This document shows, one piece after another, positions 52,075-62,803 of a stretch of 64,000 nucleotides of DNA. The stretch is from Fremontodendron californicum. Lineage: Eukaryota; Streptophyta; Magnoliopsida; Malvales; Malvaceae. The stretch spans positions 42,387,645 through 42,451,644 of the forward strand of contig JAULJL010000001.1 in assembly GCA_030761205.1 (NCBI GenBank). The letters run 5' to 3'. The position numbers were made by a program, and so were the translations under genes. Under the pieces are notes generated by a model. That model was given only the letters and a program-made list of their open reading frames with translations, had not been told where the DNA came from and did not search any database. The stretch's first letter is position 1. Each line of letters begins with the position of its first letter.

Positions 52075-52753
52075 TAGGGATGTTCATTCGGCTAATTCGG
52101 TTAATAACCGAACCGAATTACCCAAAATCGAATTAACCGAAATTTTTTTCCAATTAACCGTTAACCGAACCGAATTATTAATTCGGTTAATTAACCGAAC
52201 CGAAATTATTTCGGTTAATTCGGTCGGTTTCCGAATTAACCGAAATAAATAAAAAATTTATTTTGCTAACCTATTTTTTTACATGATTTTGTATCCAAAT
52301 TATCCATCCAAGTCCAACCAATCAAAATCCAAAAGCAAAGCATATTATAAAATCCAAATATGAAACAAACAGCTAAAAAAAATGATAAAACATGAACATT
52401 ACATAGTCTCAAAAACTCAAAAATATATCTAAATTAATATATAAATTAATTTTTAGTTTTTAATATATAAATTAAATAGGAAAGGTTATTAGGGTTTTTA
52501 GTTTTTAATATATAAATTAATTTAAAAATATATATATATATCTAAACTCATAAAATCTTGTTGTTTTAAACATTTCGGTTAATTCGTGTAATTCGGTTAT
52601 TTTCGCTTAACCGAACCGAATTAACCGAAAATCGAAATTTCTCAAAACCATTAACCGTTAACCGAACCGAATTTTATTCGGTTAACCGATTAACCGAACC
52701 GAATTAAAATTCGGTCGGTTAATTCGGTTAAAACCGAATTATGCACACCCCTA
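52075..52753. mobile_element. hAT-like non-autonomous element with perfect target-site duplication
   Basis: The ends are TAGGGATGTTCATTCGGCT and CGAATTATGCACACCCCTA. The 8-bp flanks ATAAAGGC at 52067-52074 and 52754-52761 are identical. Blocks of TTCGGTTAA / TTAACCGAA repeats fill 52090-52250 and 52575-52740 and can pair with each other. It has no coding capacity. TAGGG termini and an 8-bp duplication fit the hAT superfamily. Confidence 0.88.
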
Positions 52754-52761
52754 ATAAAGGC

Positions 52762-53742
52762 AGTTTCAAGGAATGACTGATTTTTTACTAACCTCTAAAT
52801 ACCCTCGTTTTAGTTATGCACATGAAAAATATGACAATCTTTTTTTTTTTTTTTTTCAAAATTCTTTACAAGTCGGACAATGAGTTGCAACTTGCAATTT
52901 GCAATTTGCAAACAAAGGATAACGTGCATCCAAGCACAAACTTTAAGTTTATGGATTCACATTCAAGATTTTCCATAAACTTAGATTCGGGGCCAATTTT
53001 TTTTTTCCTTTTGAAGGCGTGGAATAAAGAAAGGGGATCGGAAGAGGTGGGATGGGGAAGGCAAGAAAAAGTAAACTTAAAATATTAAAAAAATTATAAA
53101 TTATTTTACTTTTTTTTAAATAAGTCTATATTTTTATTATATTTAAATAAAATTTTTATATTAAATGAATCTTATTTCAAATCAAAGATTAACTTATGTT
53201 AAGTATAAAATTAAAAGTTTATTTGAATGTAAATTAAATAATAATTATTTGCATGACTGAAGTCATAGACTCATAGTATATAATAAATTAGATTTTATTT
53301 CATTAATTGATTTTTCTTAAAAAGGGTTTGCTAGTTATTTAATTGTAACACTAAAATTAGAAGCAAGATATTAATTAAATTCAGTGAGGAAAAAGTAATA
53401 ATAAAAAAAAAACTCATGGTTATATTTATTACTATAATAATATTACGAAAAGATTTTTAAGCTTGGGCAGCTGCCCCCACTGTCTCTGATTTCTAAACCA
53501 TATTTGCAACTTATCCTAATTGCACGTGACGTGGACACAAATTTGAAGAGTTGCCCGAGAGTTTTTCTTTTCAAGTTTGTCTTTACCATTGCATGATTTA
53601 CAGTACAAAAACGAAGATTAAAGTGAATGACATAATAATAATAATTTATGATCTGCATATACTGAAAGTCTCACCCCGCATTATATCAATTGCCATATGT
53701 TCGGTGTAACGCTCGGGACCTATATAAGCATCTGTCTTCTCT
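52762..53742. other. AT-rich intergenic DNA
   Basis: I see no supported gene. Short open frames on both strands lack domains and splice context. Confidence 0.4.
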
Positions 53743-54120
53743 AAAAGTGTATGTCCTTTCCCTTTCTATGGGTCGGACAGTTCGTTCGATCTGTCCGATC
53801 TAGTTTGAAACACCTGTTTTCTCTAAAAGTGCATGTCCTTTCTCTTTACTAGATCTGTTTATGGGTCAGACAGTTCGTTCGATCCGTCCGATCTAATTTG
53901 AATTAAATCAAACTTGAGTAGGAGTTTTTGTAATCCAACCGAGTTCGGATCACTATTTAACAATAAAAAATTATTTTTTAATTTAAATTTATTATAAAAA
54001 TGATTTTTTAATTTTTATTAACATAATGAACAGTAAACCAAAACGAATCTGGATAAAGTGAAAAAAATTTCAGACAGCTACCCGGCCCGGCCCGGCCTGG
54101 CCCAACCCAACCCATGAGCA
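53743..54120. repeat. Family B repeat with a duplicated left part
   Basis: The right end reads CCCAACCCATGAGCACTCCC. The left part is present twice: CTCTAAAAGTG...CGGACAGTTCGTTCGATC occurs at about 53740-53805 and again at about 53820-53895. The core is AT-rich with ATAATGAACAGTAAACC. Confidence 0.65.
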
Positions 54121-54590
54121 CTCCCTTCCATATCTTGACGCATAAAGCTTCAGGTATTCAAAGTCCTAAACGAAAATACATCAGTAAACAACAACCAAAT
54201 ACAAAAACTGATGATAAAACTATCTTTCAATTATTTTCTTTACATATTCATCTAAACTACTAAATTGCAGAAATGACAGCAAGTATGAAACCAACAAAAG
54301 CCTAATGATTAAAAAAAAACTGTGACAAACACAGACAGGGCTGACCTGACTCAGAAATTTGCCTCACCTGCAAGCCACTGAGAATGCGTTCTAGTCTAAG
54401 TGAAGCAACAGGTTGAGTTGAAGATGACAACACTTCACCTGGGGTGAGGCCACGTCTAAATCTTATCTGCACAAAGGCATATTTTGCAGTTTCAGAAGAA
54501 AAAAATAAAATATTGACAGAGTTCAGAACTGCCATTCAGTTATTATTATTAAGGACTTGGGATGCCAAGTGAATACCTCTGCATAGGAAC

Positions 54591-54767
54591 CTATGTTACT
54601 CGGATTGGATGCGAGTGTCGGATACGGGTATGTATCCGACACGGGTAAGTTCAATTTTTCTAAGTTTTTTCATGTATTTGGAGGGTTATATCCTCGTACC
54701 CATGTCCAAATATGCATTGGACACAGATGTCGGACACAAGTACTTCAAGAGAAATGAAGAGTCGGAG
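54591..54767 (+). mobile_element. Family A MITE, 3'-truncated, in an exon of the GH123-like pseudogene
   Basis: It begins CTATGTTACTCGGATTGG and ends at GAAGAGTCGGAG, lacking the last CAACATAG. On the minus strand it separates GCNYEKAT-type coding sequence (ending CAACCCTTCC) from the remaining exon end and GTATTC donor. No target-site duplication remains. Confidence 0.8.
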
Positions 54768-55965
54768 GAAGGGTTGCTTTCTCGTAGCAGTTGGCACCCC
54801 AATACAGAAAACCAGTTCCACCTTCCTTCCATACACGCCACAGCCTGTGTTCCTTGCATCGCAAGATGCCAGTTTGGATGAGGGTCAAATGGAGCCATGA
54901 AGACATATGTCCACCATTCCTAAAATAAAAAAGCTCACTCCCATCAGCATAACCTTTCATATTAGTGCTCAATAGCTTTGGTGTTGGGGCTTAGAAGTTT
55001 TACTTTTACAAAATACAAAATAAAGACTATGCAACTCTGCAGTTGAATTTTGGACATGAAGGGACAGAGACATGACTCTAGCTGTGGTAAAAACATTACA
55101 TATTTTGACGAACAAGCTAGTAGCAATCTGTTTCACAGTTTCACTTCCCTGGATAAAAGGAAGTAAACAAAATTTTGCTTTCATCTTAAAATCTTGATGA
55201 GAGGAAATGTTTTTATGTTAAATCCCACCATAAGCATCATGTTAATTTCAAAAATTGTCATAACAAAATAATTAAATGAACTCTACAGACCCTTGTTTAG
55301 ATTACCAAATACCCTTGCAATTCAGAAATAATATCCTTAACCAGATCCTCTCGATTACCAAATACCCACTCACAGCATGCAAAACCACAAATTTTACTCG
55401 TCTTGAGGATAAGAAAGAACCCTTTGAACAACAATAAGCAAGAATTCCTTGTACAATAGATTCGAGTATGAGGGCGTAAAAACTTTGGCACTTTTACAAA
55501 AGCCTCGAAAGGAGTTGGTGCTAGAGGAGCGTCACTTGGCTCTACATAAAAGAAGCAAACCAGGTGAAATATCACAACTGATCAGAGAAGGAATTTTATA
55601 TAGCCTAATTCTAAAAGGTCAAAAAGCAGAAGACTCCTGAAATCTTGAAGCTCAGTCATGGAGTCACATGATTTTAAATAATATAGCAGGACAACTAGAA
55701 CAGCTAACAAATAAGCCTTTAACATTCAATGGTATGACCATGACACCTCTTTAACACATGCAAAAGTGAATAATTGCTTTGCCCTGAGAAATTTTATAAT
55801 ATGATATTGGGCTGCAACTATCTTATTCCACATTCAATCACTTAAGAAATAATTGCTCAAGGGCAAATTATAAATTATGAAAGATATAGCTGACATGTTA
55901 CATAAAAAATTTAACAAAGTGGGGAGTGAAATCATACACAGTAGGAAGTGGTTAAAACACGAGCA

Positions 55966-55995
55966 TCAGGAGCATGAGCATGAGCATGAGCATGA
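55966..55995. repeat. (GAGCAT)n repeat in a pseudogene exon
   Basis: Four to five hexamer units expand a His-Ala stretch in the exon after the WDE exon (ASETHAHAHAHAPDARV). The frame is kept across the repeat. Confidence 0.85.
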
Positions 55996-56837
55996 GTCTC
56001 ACTTGCCATGTTGCGAAGAGATTCGTATTGTTCCACGTTCAGTGGCTGCAGAAAGAATTGCATTCTCATCAATGTATCAAGATCATCATATAATGCTAAC
56101 ATATTGCAATCAATATGCTAATACTGTGCAACAACATCAATTACTGCAATATGACAAAGAATGTAAAAGACTTCTAGCACACCCAAAACAAGTATAAAGA
56201 TGCAGAGGCGATCGATCTCACCGTACAGACCAAAAATAATAAATAGAGAAAAGCTGAGACATCATGTCCTTTCCAGGATGTTAAGTCTCATTAATAATGC
56301 ATATAACAGCTAATTTTCTGCCAATTGAAACACAGATAATACCTCATCCCACAGATAAAAGTATGCTTTCTTCCAATGAGTTTTTGTCCTCAAGATCTCA
56401 ACTTCTTTCTGCAAGTAATCCTTTGCTGCATCATTACTGTTGCACATCAACAAGCCGTGGACATTCATCAGTTTTTCTTATCAAAATACCTGAGAGAAGT
56501 GAGCATGCAACTAACTGTATACCGGGAGACCACTGAACTATATGGAACAGCATATGCTGCGATTCGTGGATCTGAAAAGTATTCATCTGATTTTGGATGA
56601 TCTGCTGCAGTAGCAGAAGGGGTAAACTATATATCAAAGAGAGGAACAACAACAAGCAATCACTGCTGTAAAAGTAGATTAATGACAATTCACTTTGTTA
56701 CCTGGCCATGGAGATGTGTAAGTCAAAACACGCATGCTATCACCCCATCTGCAAAAATATGGACTGATTCTGTACTGAAGAAGCCACTTGAAATGCTGAT
56801 CCAATGCATCATACCACTCATTGCTCCCGTGTTCAAC

Positions 56838-57013
56838 CTATGTTACTCGGACTTGGGTGTGAGTGTTGGATACGGGTATGTGTCCGACACGGATATGTTC
56901 AGTTTTTCCATGTATTTGGAGGGTCATATCCCCATACCCATGTCCGAATATGCGTTGGACACGGGCATCGAACCTGGATACTTTAAAAAAATTGAAGAGT
57001 CGGAGCAACATAG
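56838..57013 (+). mobile_element. Family A MITE inside an exon of the GH123-like pseudogene
   Basis: The ends are CTATGTTACTCGGACTTGG and GAGTCGGAGCAACATAG. Flanks are TGTTCAAC on both sides (56830-56837 and 57014-57021), a perfect 8-bp target-site duplication. On the minus strand, exon sequence coding DTVIEDRFGVE enters on one side and EHGSNEWYDALDQ leaves on the other. Confidence 0.93.
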
Positions 57014-58326
57014 TGTTCAACGCCAAAGCGATCCTCAATTACAGTATCAGATATCTAAATACAGTGTTAAGAAGACACTGAGTCTCCAGGGAGGAGATAA
57101 CGAAATACCTATAACCTGTCATCAGCCATTCCAAAATAATCTGAATTGAATTATTATGGCAGGGTATAGTGAGGACTGAGGACTGGATAACCCTTTAGTC
57201 TTTGCTCCCAGTCATAAAGGTGACAGCCTACAAAAATTATCAATACAGAAAGAATTCAACTTAATAAACATACAGGATACACCAAATACAGCAGGAAGAG
57301 AGGGAGTTGTTGGAATAATGAAGTCCCAAACTGTCAAACTTAGCTTGACCCTTACTGAAAGGTTTGATATAGCATCTTCATCCATCATATCAAACTGGCC
57401 CATTATCTGAAAAGAACTCAGAAAATGATGGAGACAGAAGACCTCTTCTTAAAGATGTAGTTGCAGATATCACTCTTTCTACCTAAAAAGCAATTAATCA
57501 TATAAACAGCTTGAAAAGAGAGAAAAAGAGAAACAAAAGGTAAATGTAATAGGAATACAAATAGAATAGAATCATATATTCACGACTTCATCTTCATCAT
57601 ATGGTTTTTCATCTATGGGCTCCAAAGCATCAAGAACTCAATCTTGCCCAAGCATTGTGATGAAGATCTGAGTTAAATCAGAATGAATTCCTGAGATTAC
57701 ATGTTTAAAATAACAAATATGAAATAATATTGGCAACACTACTCAATTCATGCAAATGCACATACAAAATATTAACAACACTCTTTTAACAACTGCAATT
57801 ATTGCCCATACAAAACATTAATGATGTTTCTCCCTTTCTTATAGGCCTGGGGACTGTGCATTTGGCACATCTACTGAAACCCAGACAGCGCTTGTCTCCC
57901 TTCAGCAGGGGAAAAAATAAACATAACCATTTTTAGTGTTGAGCAAAGAAGCCACTCAGCATTTGTTCACGCCACCAAAACACGCACTATGAAAACCATT
58001 AACAGAGTAGTAGTACCCAGGTTATAGGCTTATTTGGGTAATTGGGAGATCAAGAGGTACACCCAATATGGGAACCACGCGTGGAAATGTTAATGATTGG
58101 CGAACAATCAACCTGCCCGCTGCCAAATATTAGCAAGAATATCATCTAAAACTATCCCGTATAAACAGCCGTAAATTTTGTTAGAAACGAACCGATCACC
58201 AGATGCAGAGCATAAGTCACTGCACTGAACCCCAGCAATACCAGAACCACTCCAAGTGAGTTTTGGACGAATAGCAATTTGAACACTCTCCCTCTCATTT
58301 CTAGTCAGAGCAACATATCTAGTCAA

Positions 58327-58758
58327 AAAACACGTGAGTTTAATAATATAATTCTACTCTATCTGCATCGAATTGATTCGATATTTTTATCATATCGATT
58401 AAAATTATTATTATTTTTAATATATATTTAACGATTAAAAAATTTTATATCAATATTTTTTATTTACTTAAAATTGTATAATAATTTACATGAATATAAC
58501 ATAAAAACGATCGATGTAAATATGTAAAATTAATTTATTGGATATATATATATATTCAAAATAGCATTAACTAGTCGAGCTTTTGATTAGGCATATCCCC
58601 GCCTACATAGATAAATTTAAGTGCACTAATTCGCCTAATCAAATTGGCTAAGATTCAATAGCATTTTGGGTTTTTTTTAAATAAAAAAAAATTGAATCAT
58701 GTTCAGTGAACCGTGTATCAATAATTGAATCAAATGTTCGGATGGATGCTGAAATTTA
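58327..58758. other. AT-rich intergenic DNA
   Basis: This stretch lies upstream of the first recognisable exon of the pseudogene. No earlier exon was found in it. Confidence 0.4.
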
Positions 58759-59322
58759 AGGGTGTGTTTGGATGAAATATTTGAAAGAGGGATTTCGTTT
58801 CAAAGTTTTCAAAAGTTTAAAAATGAATTTATTTGTTTGAGTAAAAAAATAAGAATTTCAAAATTTATAAAGAATTTCAATAGGAGATTTGAGCACTTCA
58901 GATTCTCTTTTGAAATTCCAACTAAAGAGATGGTTTTTCAAAATTTCTCAAAATTTTCTCTCACTTTATTCTAGTGGCCCATTATAAAATACAAAATTAA
59001 AAAATATATATCATTTTATTTAATTATGATATATATTTTTTATTTTTATATTATTAATAATATCTATATATTTTTACGAATCTAATGATACCCATATTGC
59101 ATTTTTTTTTATACATATATGTATTTTTTTTTTTAATATCATTATTCCTATTTTATAATTATTGTTTTATTTCATGAAATTTCAACTACCTGAATTTTCT
59201 TCTAAAAAAAATTTATCCATACAAAACAATTACAAATTTTAGTATTTTAAAATGATGCATTTTTAAATGTCTTCATTTTAAATTTATTCAAAATTTTAAA
59301 ATTTTTCATCAAAACGAACCCT
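58759..59322. mobile_element. TIR element with AGGGTGTGTTTGGATGAAA-type ends
   Basis: The left end AGGGTGTGTTTGGATGAAAT and right end TTTTTCATCAAAACGAACCCT are imperfect inverted repeats (GGGT-CGTTT-GATGAAA). The subterminal DNA also pairs (TTTCAAAATTT against AAATTTTGAAA-like words). It is non-coding. A clear target-site duplication was not found. Confidence 0.65.
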
Positions 59323-59410
59323 AATAGTTGTGTGGATTGAATTATTAGAATTCTTATCCGAAGTTTGACAAATTCTTTACTAAAAGCACGCAATTAATCA
59401 CAACTTTTGA

Positions 59411-59590
59411 CTATGTTATCCGGATTCAAAGATGAGTGTCGAATTCGAATATATATCCGACAAAAACATACTCAATTTTAAAAAAAAAAATTATATATTT
59501 AAAAAATCATACTTCATATCTATGTTCAAACATATATCGGACACGGAAACTTTAAAATTGTTCATTTCTTCCATAAGCAACCTCTAGTTA
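59411..59590 (+). mobile_element. Decayed family A MITE
   Basis: The left end is CTATGTTATCCGGATTC. Internal family words survive (GAGTGTCGAATTCG, ATATCGGACACGGA). The right end is worn to ATAAGCAACCTCTAG. No target-site duplication is visible. Confidence 0.6.
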
Positions 59591-59964
59591 TGTATGGATT
59601 CTTTCTCAACTGTTACCTTTTTTTTTTTTTTTTCCTTTTTGCAATACAAATTTTCATTTTCATCAGCATATTACATTATTTAGTTCCCTGAAACCAATAA
59701 ACACAGGCATTTCTGCTGAAAGAATGCTCCTCTTTGCCATCTGCATATTAAAGATAAATGCTACAAAAACAGGCAGCCTTTTGAAACTCTCCTTCAAAAA
59801 GGATCATGCTTAAAATTTTTGCATTTATTCTTTGTTTATGTTACTAAAAATTAAAAATACAACATGGCAGGTTCAAATGGCTTCATAATATCTTATGAAC
59901 AGCCAAAACAATCTAAAAGAACCCCCCCTTGAAGTAGAAATTTTAGGGCAACTGGTTGTAAGAG
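59591..59964 (-). other. 3' region of the membrane-protein gene
   Basis: Downstream of the stop at 59965 on the minus strand. Its composition is less AT-rich than the repeat DNA and fits a 3' UTR. No other feature was seen. Confidence 0.4.
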
Positions 59965-61908
59965 TTAACTGTTGTCATCCACAACTTGGCTGTTCACAAA
60001 TAAACTCTCTCTTCTTTTAGAAAAGCCAGTCGATTCCAAGGTTGAACCCCTAAACTTTAGCTCTGGAGCAGCTCTATAATTGGGATCAACAGAAGCGGGT
60101 CTAGAGCTGGGATCAGCAGAATTCGGCCTGAAAGAAGCGGTAGCTCCACCTGGATATCGAGAAGGAGATGCATACCTTCGACCTCGAAGACCACTGCTGC
60201 TTCTCAAGTCCACCATATCAGCACCTCTTGAAGAAGAAGAAGAATCTATAAAAGGCCTGTCTCCAGTGTTAGATCCTAATGGGGCACCATTTGTAGCTGA
60301 TGTGGAGCTAAAAGGGTCATCAGGTCCCCATGAAGTAAGTGCCTCTTTCTTCTTTGCAAAGAATTGCCATGCCCCAAATAGGAAAAGTATGAAAAACAGC
60401 ACAGGGCTGGTCCATAGCATCGTATTAGATTCCCCTTTCAAAACTGGAAGGTTAGAGCGATACATTCCCACATACTCGCCTCCGAGACCAAGAACAACAA
60501 GCTTATCACGATCGCTGGCTATTACGGGCATCACCTGTCGTCTCTCTTTATTTGTATCCATCACTTGGTAAGTTAAAAAAGATGACCTAATCTCATCCAA
60601 AGAGGCAGAGAAAAGAAGCCGCGGCGCACCAGCCCTAACATAATGTGGGGTAGAAATGTTATACACAAAAACCTTTTCTGGATCAACAATAAGCAAGTAT
60701 CCTTTAATAGCCTGAAAAGCAAGAGGCTCATGCATTTCCAACTTTTTCTTGGACCTAACCCTGCACTTGAAGTTCATAATATCGCCCAACAGCAAAACAT
60801 GAATGAAATCACCGTCTGCTGTAAAACCATATGCTTTAGACCGCTCGGTCGCATCAAAGACATAATTCCGAGCAAGAGAATGATTCAATCCTTCACATTC
60901 TGATTCCTTAATTTTCATGGTTCGCAAATCCAATGACCCAGCACCAGTCTCTGTCAAGAACAAAAGCCTTTGCTTCAAGAACACAAGCGGCCTACTTCTT
61001 GGCATGGCAGAACCATAAAGTGTTCCGTTTTCTCTAAAAACTCTGATTTTTCCACCAAGATCCATAGACAAAATATACCTCATTCTTCCAACATGATGAA
61101 CTTCCAATGTAGTTATTGGCAACCCATCTTCCCCACTTTCAGCAGCCACAAATTTACCAACAGTTTCCATTACAGGCGAACCCAACTCTTCTCCATTTAA
61201 TCCTTCATAAATTCTATGCACCAAGATCACACCATTTTTATGCCCTGTAACGACAACACTCTCATTCCTATAAACAGACATGTATGAAACCATTGCCATA
61301 ATTGGCGACTCGCACTTGGTATAAAACTCAACCACAACATCCCCATTCCTTAAAAACACATAAACCCTTCCTCTTTCATCCCCAACAGCAACATACTTGC
61401 TAAATCCCTCGTAATCACGAAACGGCAAAACGTTTATACATGTTGCATCAGAATCTAACTTCACAGCTGACATGAATTGAAACCTTTCAGACCAAAACGG
61501 ACTGTATTTAGTAACCGAAAGAGCCCTCCCTCTTTCCCCATCTTTAGCTTCAACCTCTTGAATTTTCGCTTTACCATCATATTTTCGTTGACTAATTTCA
61601 TCTTTCTTTCCAAAACCTGACCCTGAACTGTCAACACTATGCCTGTCATCAACTTTTGAAGACTCTGATAATTTTGATTCTAATTTAGAAACTACTTCAC
61701 TAAGATTTCTTACTAATTCTTCAAGTTTATGTAATAAAACTTCCTGGGGATTATTCAAATCACGTGAACTCTTGGGTTCAGATTCATGGTGAGGAATCTG
61801 ATCATGTCCACGCTCGTTTTGGTTTGCAAAAACTATAGAAAGTGGTGGAGAAGTAAAAATAAGAAGACAAAAGAAGAAGAAAAACCTGCCTTTGTGGGGA
61901 TTTGCCAT
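59965..61908 (-). CDS. Uncharacterised plant single-pass membrane protein, 647 aa, intronless
   Basis: One uninterrupted reading frame starts MANPHKGRFFFFFCLLIFTS. Residues 1-28 form a typical signal peptide. A short coiled-coil-like stretch follows at about 50-85 (VLLHKLEELVRNLSEVVSKL). Residues about 130-485 are rich in beta-strand-like repeats (YVAVGDERGRVYVFLRNGDV, VVTGHKNGVILVHRIYEG, YILSMDLGGKIRVFRENG) that look like blades of a WD40 or quinoprotein-type propeller. One membrane segment lies at about 496-517 (SPVLFFILFLFGAWQFF), followed by KKK and a Ser/Arg/Pro-rich tail of 126 residues. The expected topology is a lumenal or extracellular propeller and a cytosolic tail. I recall similar plant proteins without a known function and do not assign one. 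The long frame and conserved-looking composition make it a real gene. Confidence 0.88.
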   Translation of the reverse strand: MANPHKGRFFFFFCLLIFTSPPLSIVFANQNERGHDQIPHHESEPKSSRDLNNPQEVLLHKLEELVRNLSEVVSKLESKLSESSKVDDRHSVDSSGSGFGKKDEISQRKYDGKAKIQEVEAKDGERGRALSVTKYSPFWSERFQFMSAVKLDSDATCINVLPFRDYEGFSKYVAVGDERGRVYVFLRNGDVVVEFYTKCESPIMAMVSYMSVYRNESVVVTGHKNGVILVHRIYEGLNGEELGSPVMETVGKFVAAESGEDGLPITTLEVHHVGRMRYILSMDLGGKIRVFRENGTLYGSAMPRSRPLVFLKQRLLFLTETGAGSLDLRTMKIKESECEGLNHSLARNYVFDATERSKAYGFTADGDFIHVLLLGDIMNFKCRVRSKKKLEMHEPLAFQAIKGYLLIVDPEKVFVYNISTPHYVRAGAPRLLFSASLDEIRSSFLTYQVMDTNKERRQVMPVIASDRDKLVVLGLGGEYVGMYRSNLPVLKGESNTMLWTSPVLFFILFLFGAWQFFAKKKEALTSWGPDDPFSSTSATNGAPLGSNTGDRPFIDSSSSSRGADMVDLRSSSGLRGRRYASPSRYPGGATASFRPNSADPSSRPASVDPNYRAAPELKFRGSTLESTGFSKRRESLFVNSQVVDDNS

Positions 61909-62803
61909 TTGAAAGGAAAAGCTTGAAGACTGTTTTGATTCAAGGTTTTGCCATTACAAATCCAAACCCTGTCTGAATTGCAGATCTTACTTGTGTTTTT
62001 CCGGATCTGGGTTTGGAGAATTTCGGCTGGAATCTATGTTAGATTTGATGAATCTGATGTGGGAAGATCGGAGAGCTGGTGAGCAAAGAAAGACACAACT
62101 GTTATAACGTTTTGACTTGGGTTTATACTCTGTACGACGAGTTAGGGCAAGAAATTCGGATTTCGAATCGCTTTTTGGTAAAAAAATATCTAAAGAGAAT
62201 GATTCGGTAAGGTTAACTTACCTGTAATTTTCTTGTGACCCAATTGTAGCACGCCACGTTGGTTAAAAAAACCCTTAGTCCTACTTTTCACCCTATCTTT
62301 ATCATATATATATATATACTATGTACTATATAAGTTTATGTCTTGCATTTCATTTTTCTATTTTGGATTTGGGTTTGGGCCCCTAGAAAACGCAGCGTTT
62401 GGTTACTGTTCCTATTTGCTTGGAAGCCTTCATCATCTATCAGAATGAAAAAAGAAAAAAAAAAGAAATATTGATTCCCTCCCTCCCTCCAACCAGACAG
62501 ATATTTACATCTTTTTTTTTTTTCTTTCTTCTTTTTAAAAGATCAGGCTTAGGCTTATCCATTTGAATATGTTATTGAAATTCTTTATTTTTTAAAAAAT
62601 ATTCGTGTTTAACGTTCAAAACATATTTGAATATAAAAATAATATTTTTAATATATAAAAAAAATTAAAAATTAAATATAATATCAAATTCATATCTATA
62701 TTAGACACTCATCTCAAATCTAAATAGATATCAAAAAGCCCAAAATTAGAGAAAGATTATGCAAATACATCGATTTGATATCGAATGTTCAGTGCTGGGT
62801 AAT
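61909..62803. other. Upstream region of the membrane-protein gene
   Basis: The leader and promoter of the 647-aa gene lie at the left. Between about 62270 and 62760 the DNA is AT-rich with a TA run near 62306-62320. At about 62560-62725 there are worn words like those of family A (TTAGACACTCATCTCAAATC), too decayed to call. Confidence 0.4.

Larger units (their letters stand above)
54369..58326 (-). pseudogene. Decayed GH123 / DUF4091-like glycoside hydrolase gene
   Basis: Exon remains lie in the expected order with introns kept, so this is a DNA duplicate or a dying locus, not a retrocopy. Recognisable parts include 58194-58326 (VQIAIRPK), about 57840-57900 (AVWVSVDVPNAQ), 57280-57403 (VWDFIIPTTPSLPAVFG), 57054-57014 plus 56837-56702 (DTVIEDRFGVEH, DQHFKWLLQYRISPYFCRW), about 56605-56521 (SDEYFSDPRIAAYAVPY), about 56442-56345 (ending AYFYLWDE), about 56047-55940 (PLNVEQYESLRNMASE), about 55560-55455 (PSDAPLAPTPFEAFVKVP), about 54920-54780 (DPHPNWHL; VWKEGGTGFLYWGANCYEKAT) and 54369-54470 (IRFRRGLTPGE). 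The adjacent Asp-Glu of WDE matches the catalytic pair described for GH123. Damage: a TAA stop at 57839-57841; a deletion near 54850 that shifts the frame before WRVWKEGG; two MITEs inside exons; doubtful splice sites after IYCT; no trace of the usual last exon. The family was recognised from memory. Confidence 0.78.

Noticed and set aside
55877..57149. Several plus-strand open frames, including one of 155 codons at 56682-57149
   Set aside because: They are antisense to the GH123-like exons and partly made of MITE sequence. The conserved protein reads on the minus strand.
60080..60571. Plus-strand open frame of 163 codons
   Set aside because: It lies antisense to the 647-aa membrane-protein gene. 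Its composition is explained by the Ser/Arg-rich tail on the other strand.
62560..62725. Possible twelfth family A MITE
   Set aside because: Only scattered words match. Ends and target-site duplication are not convincing. The same applies to 49690-49802.
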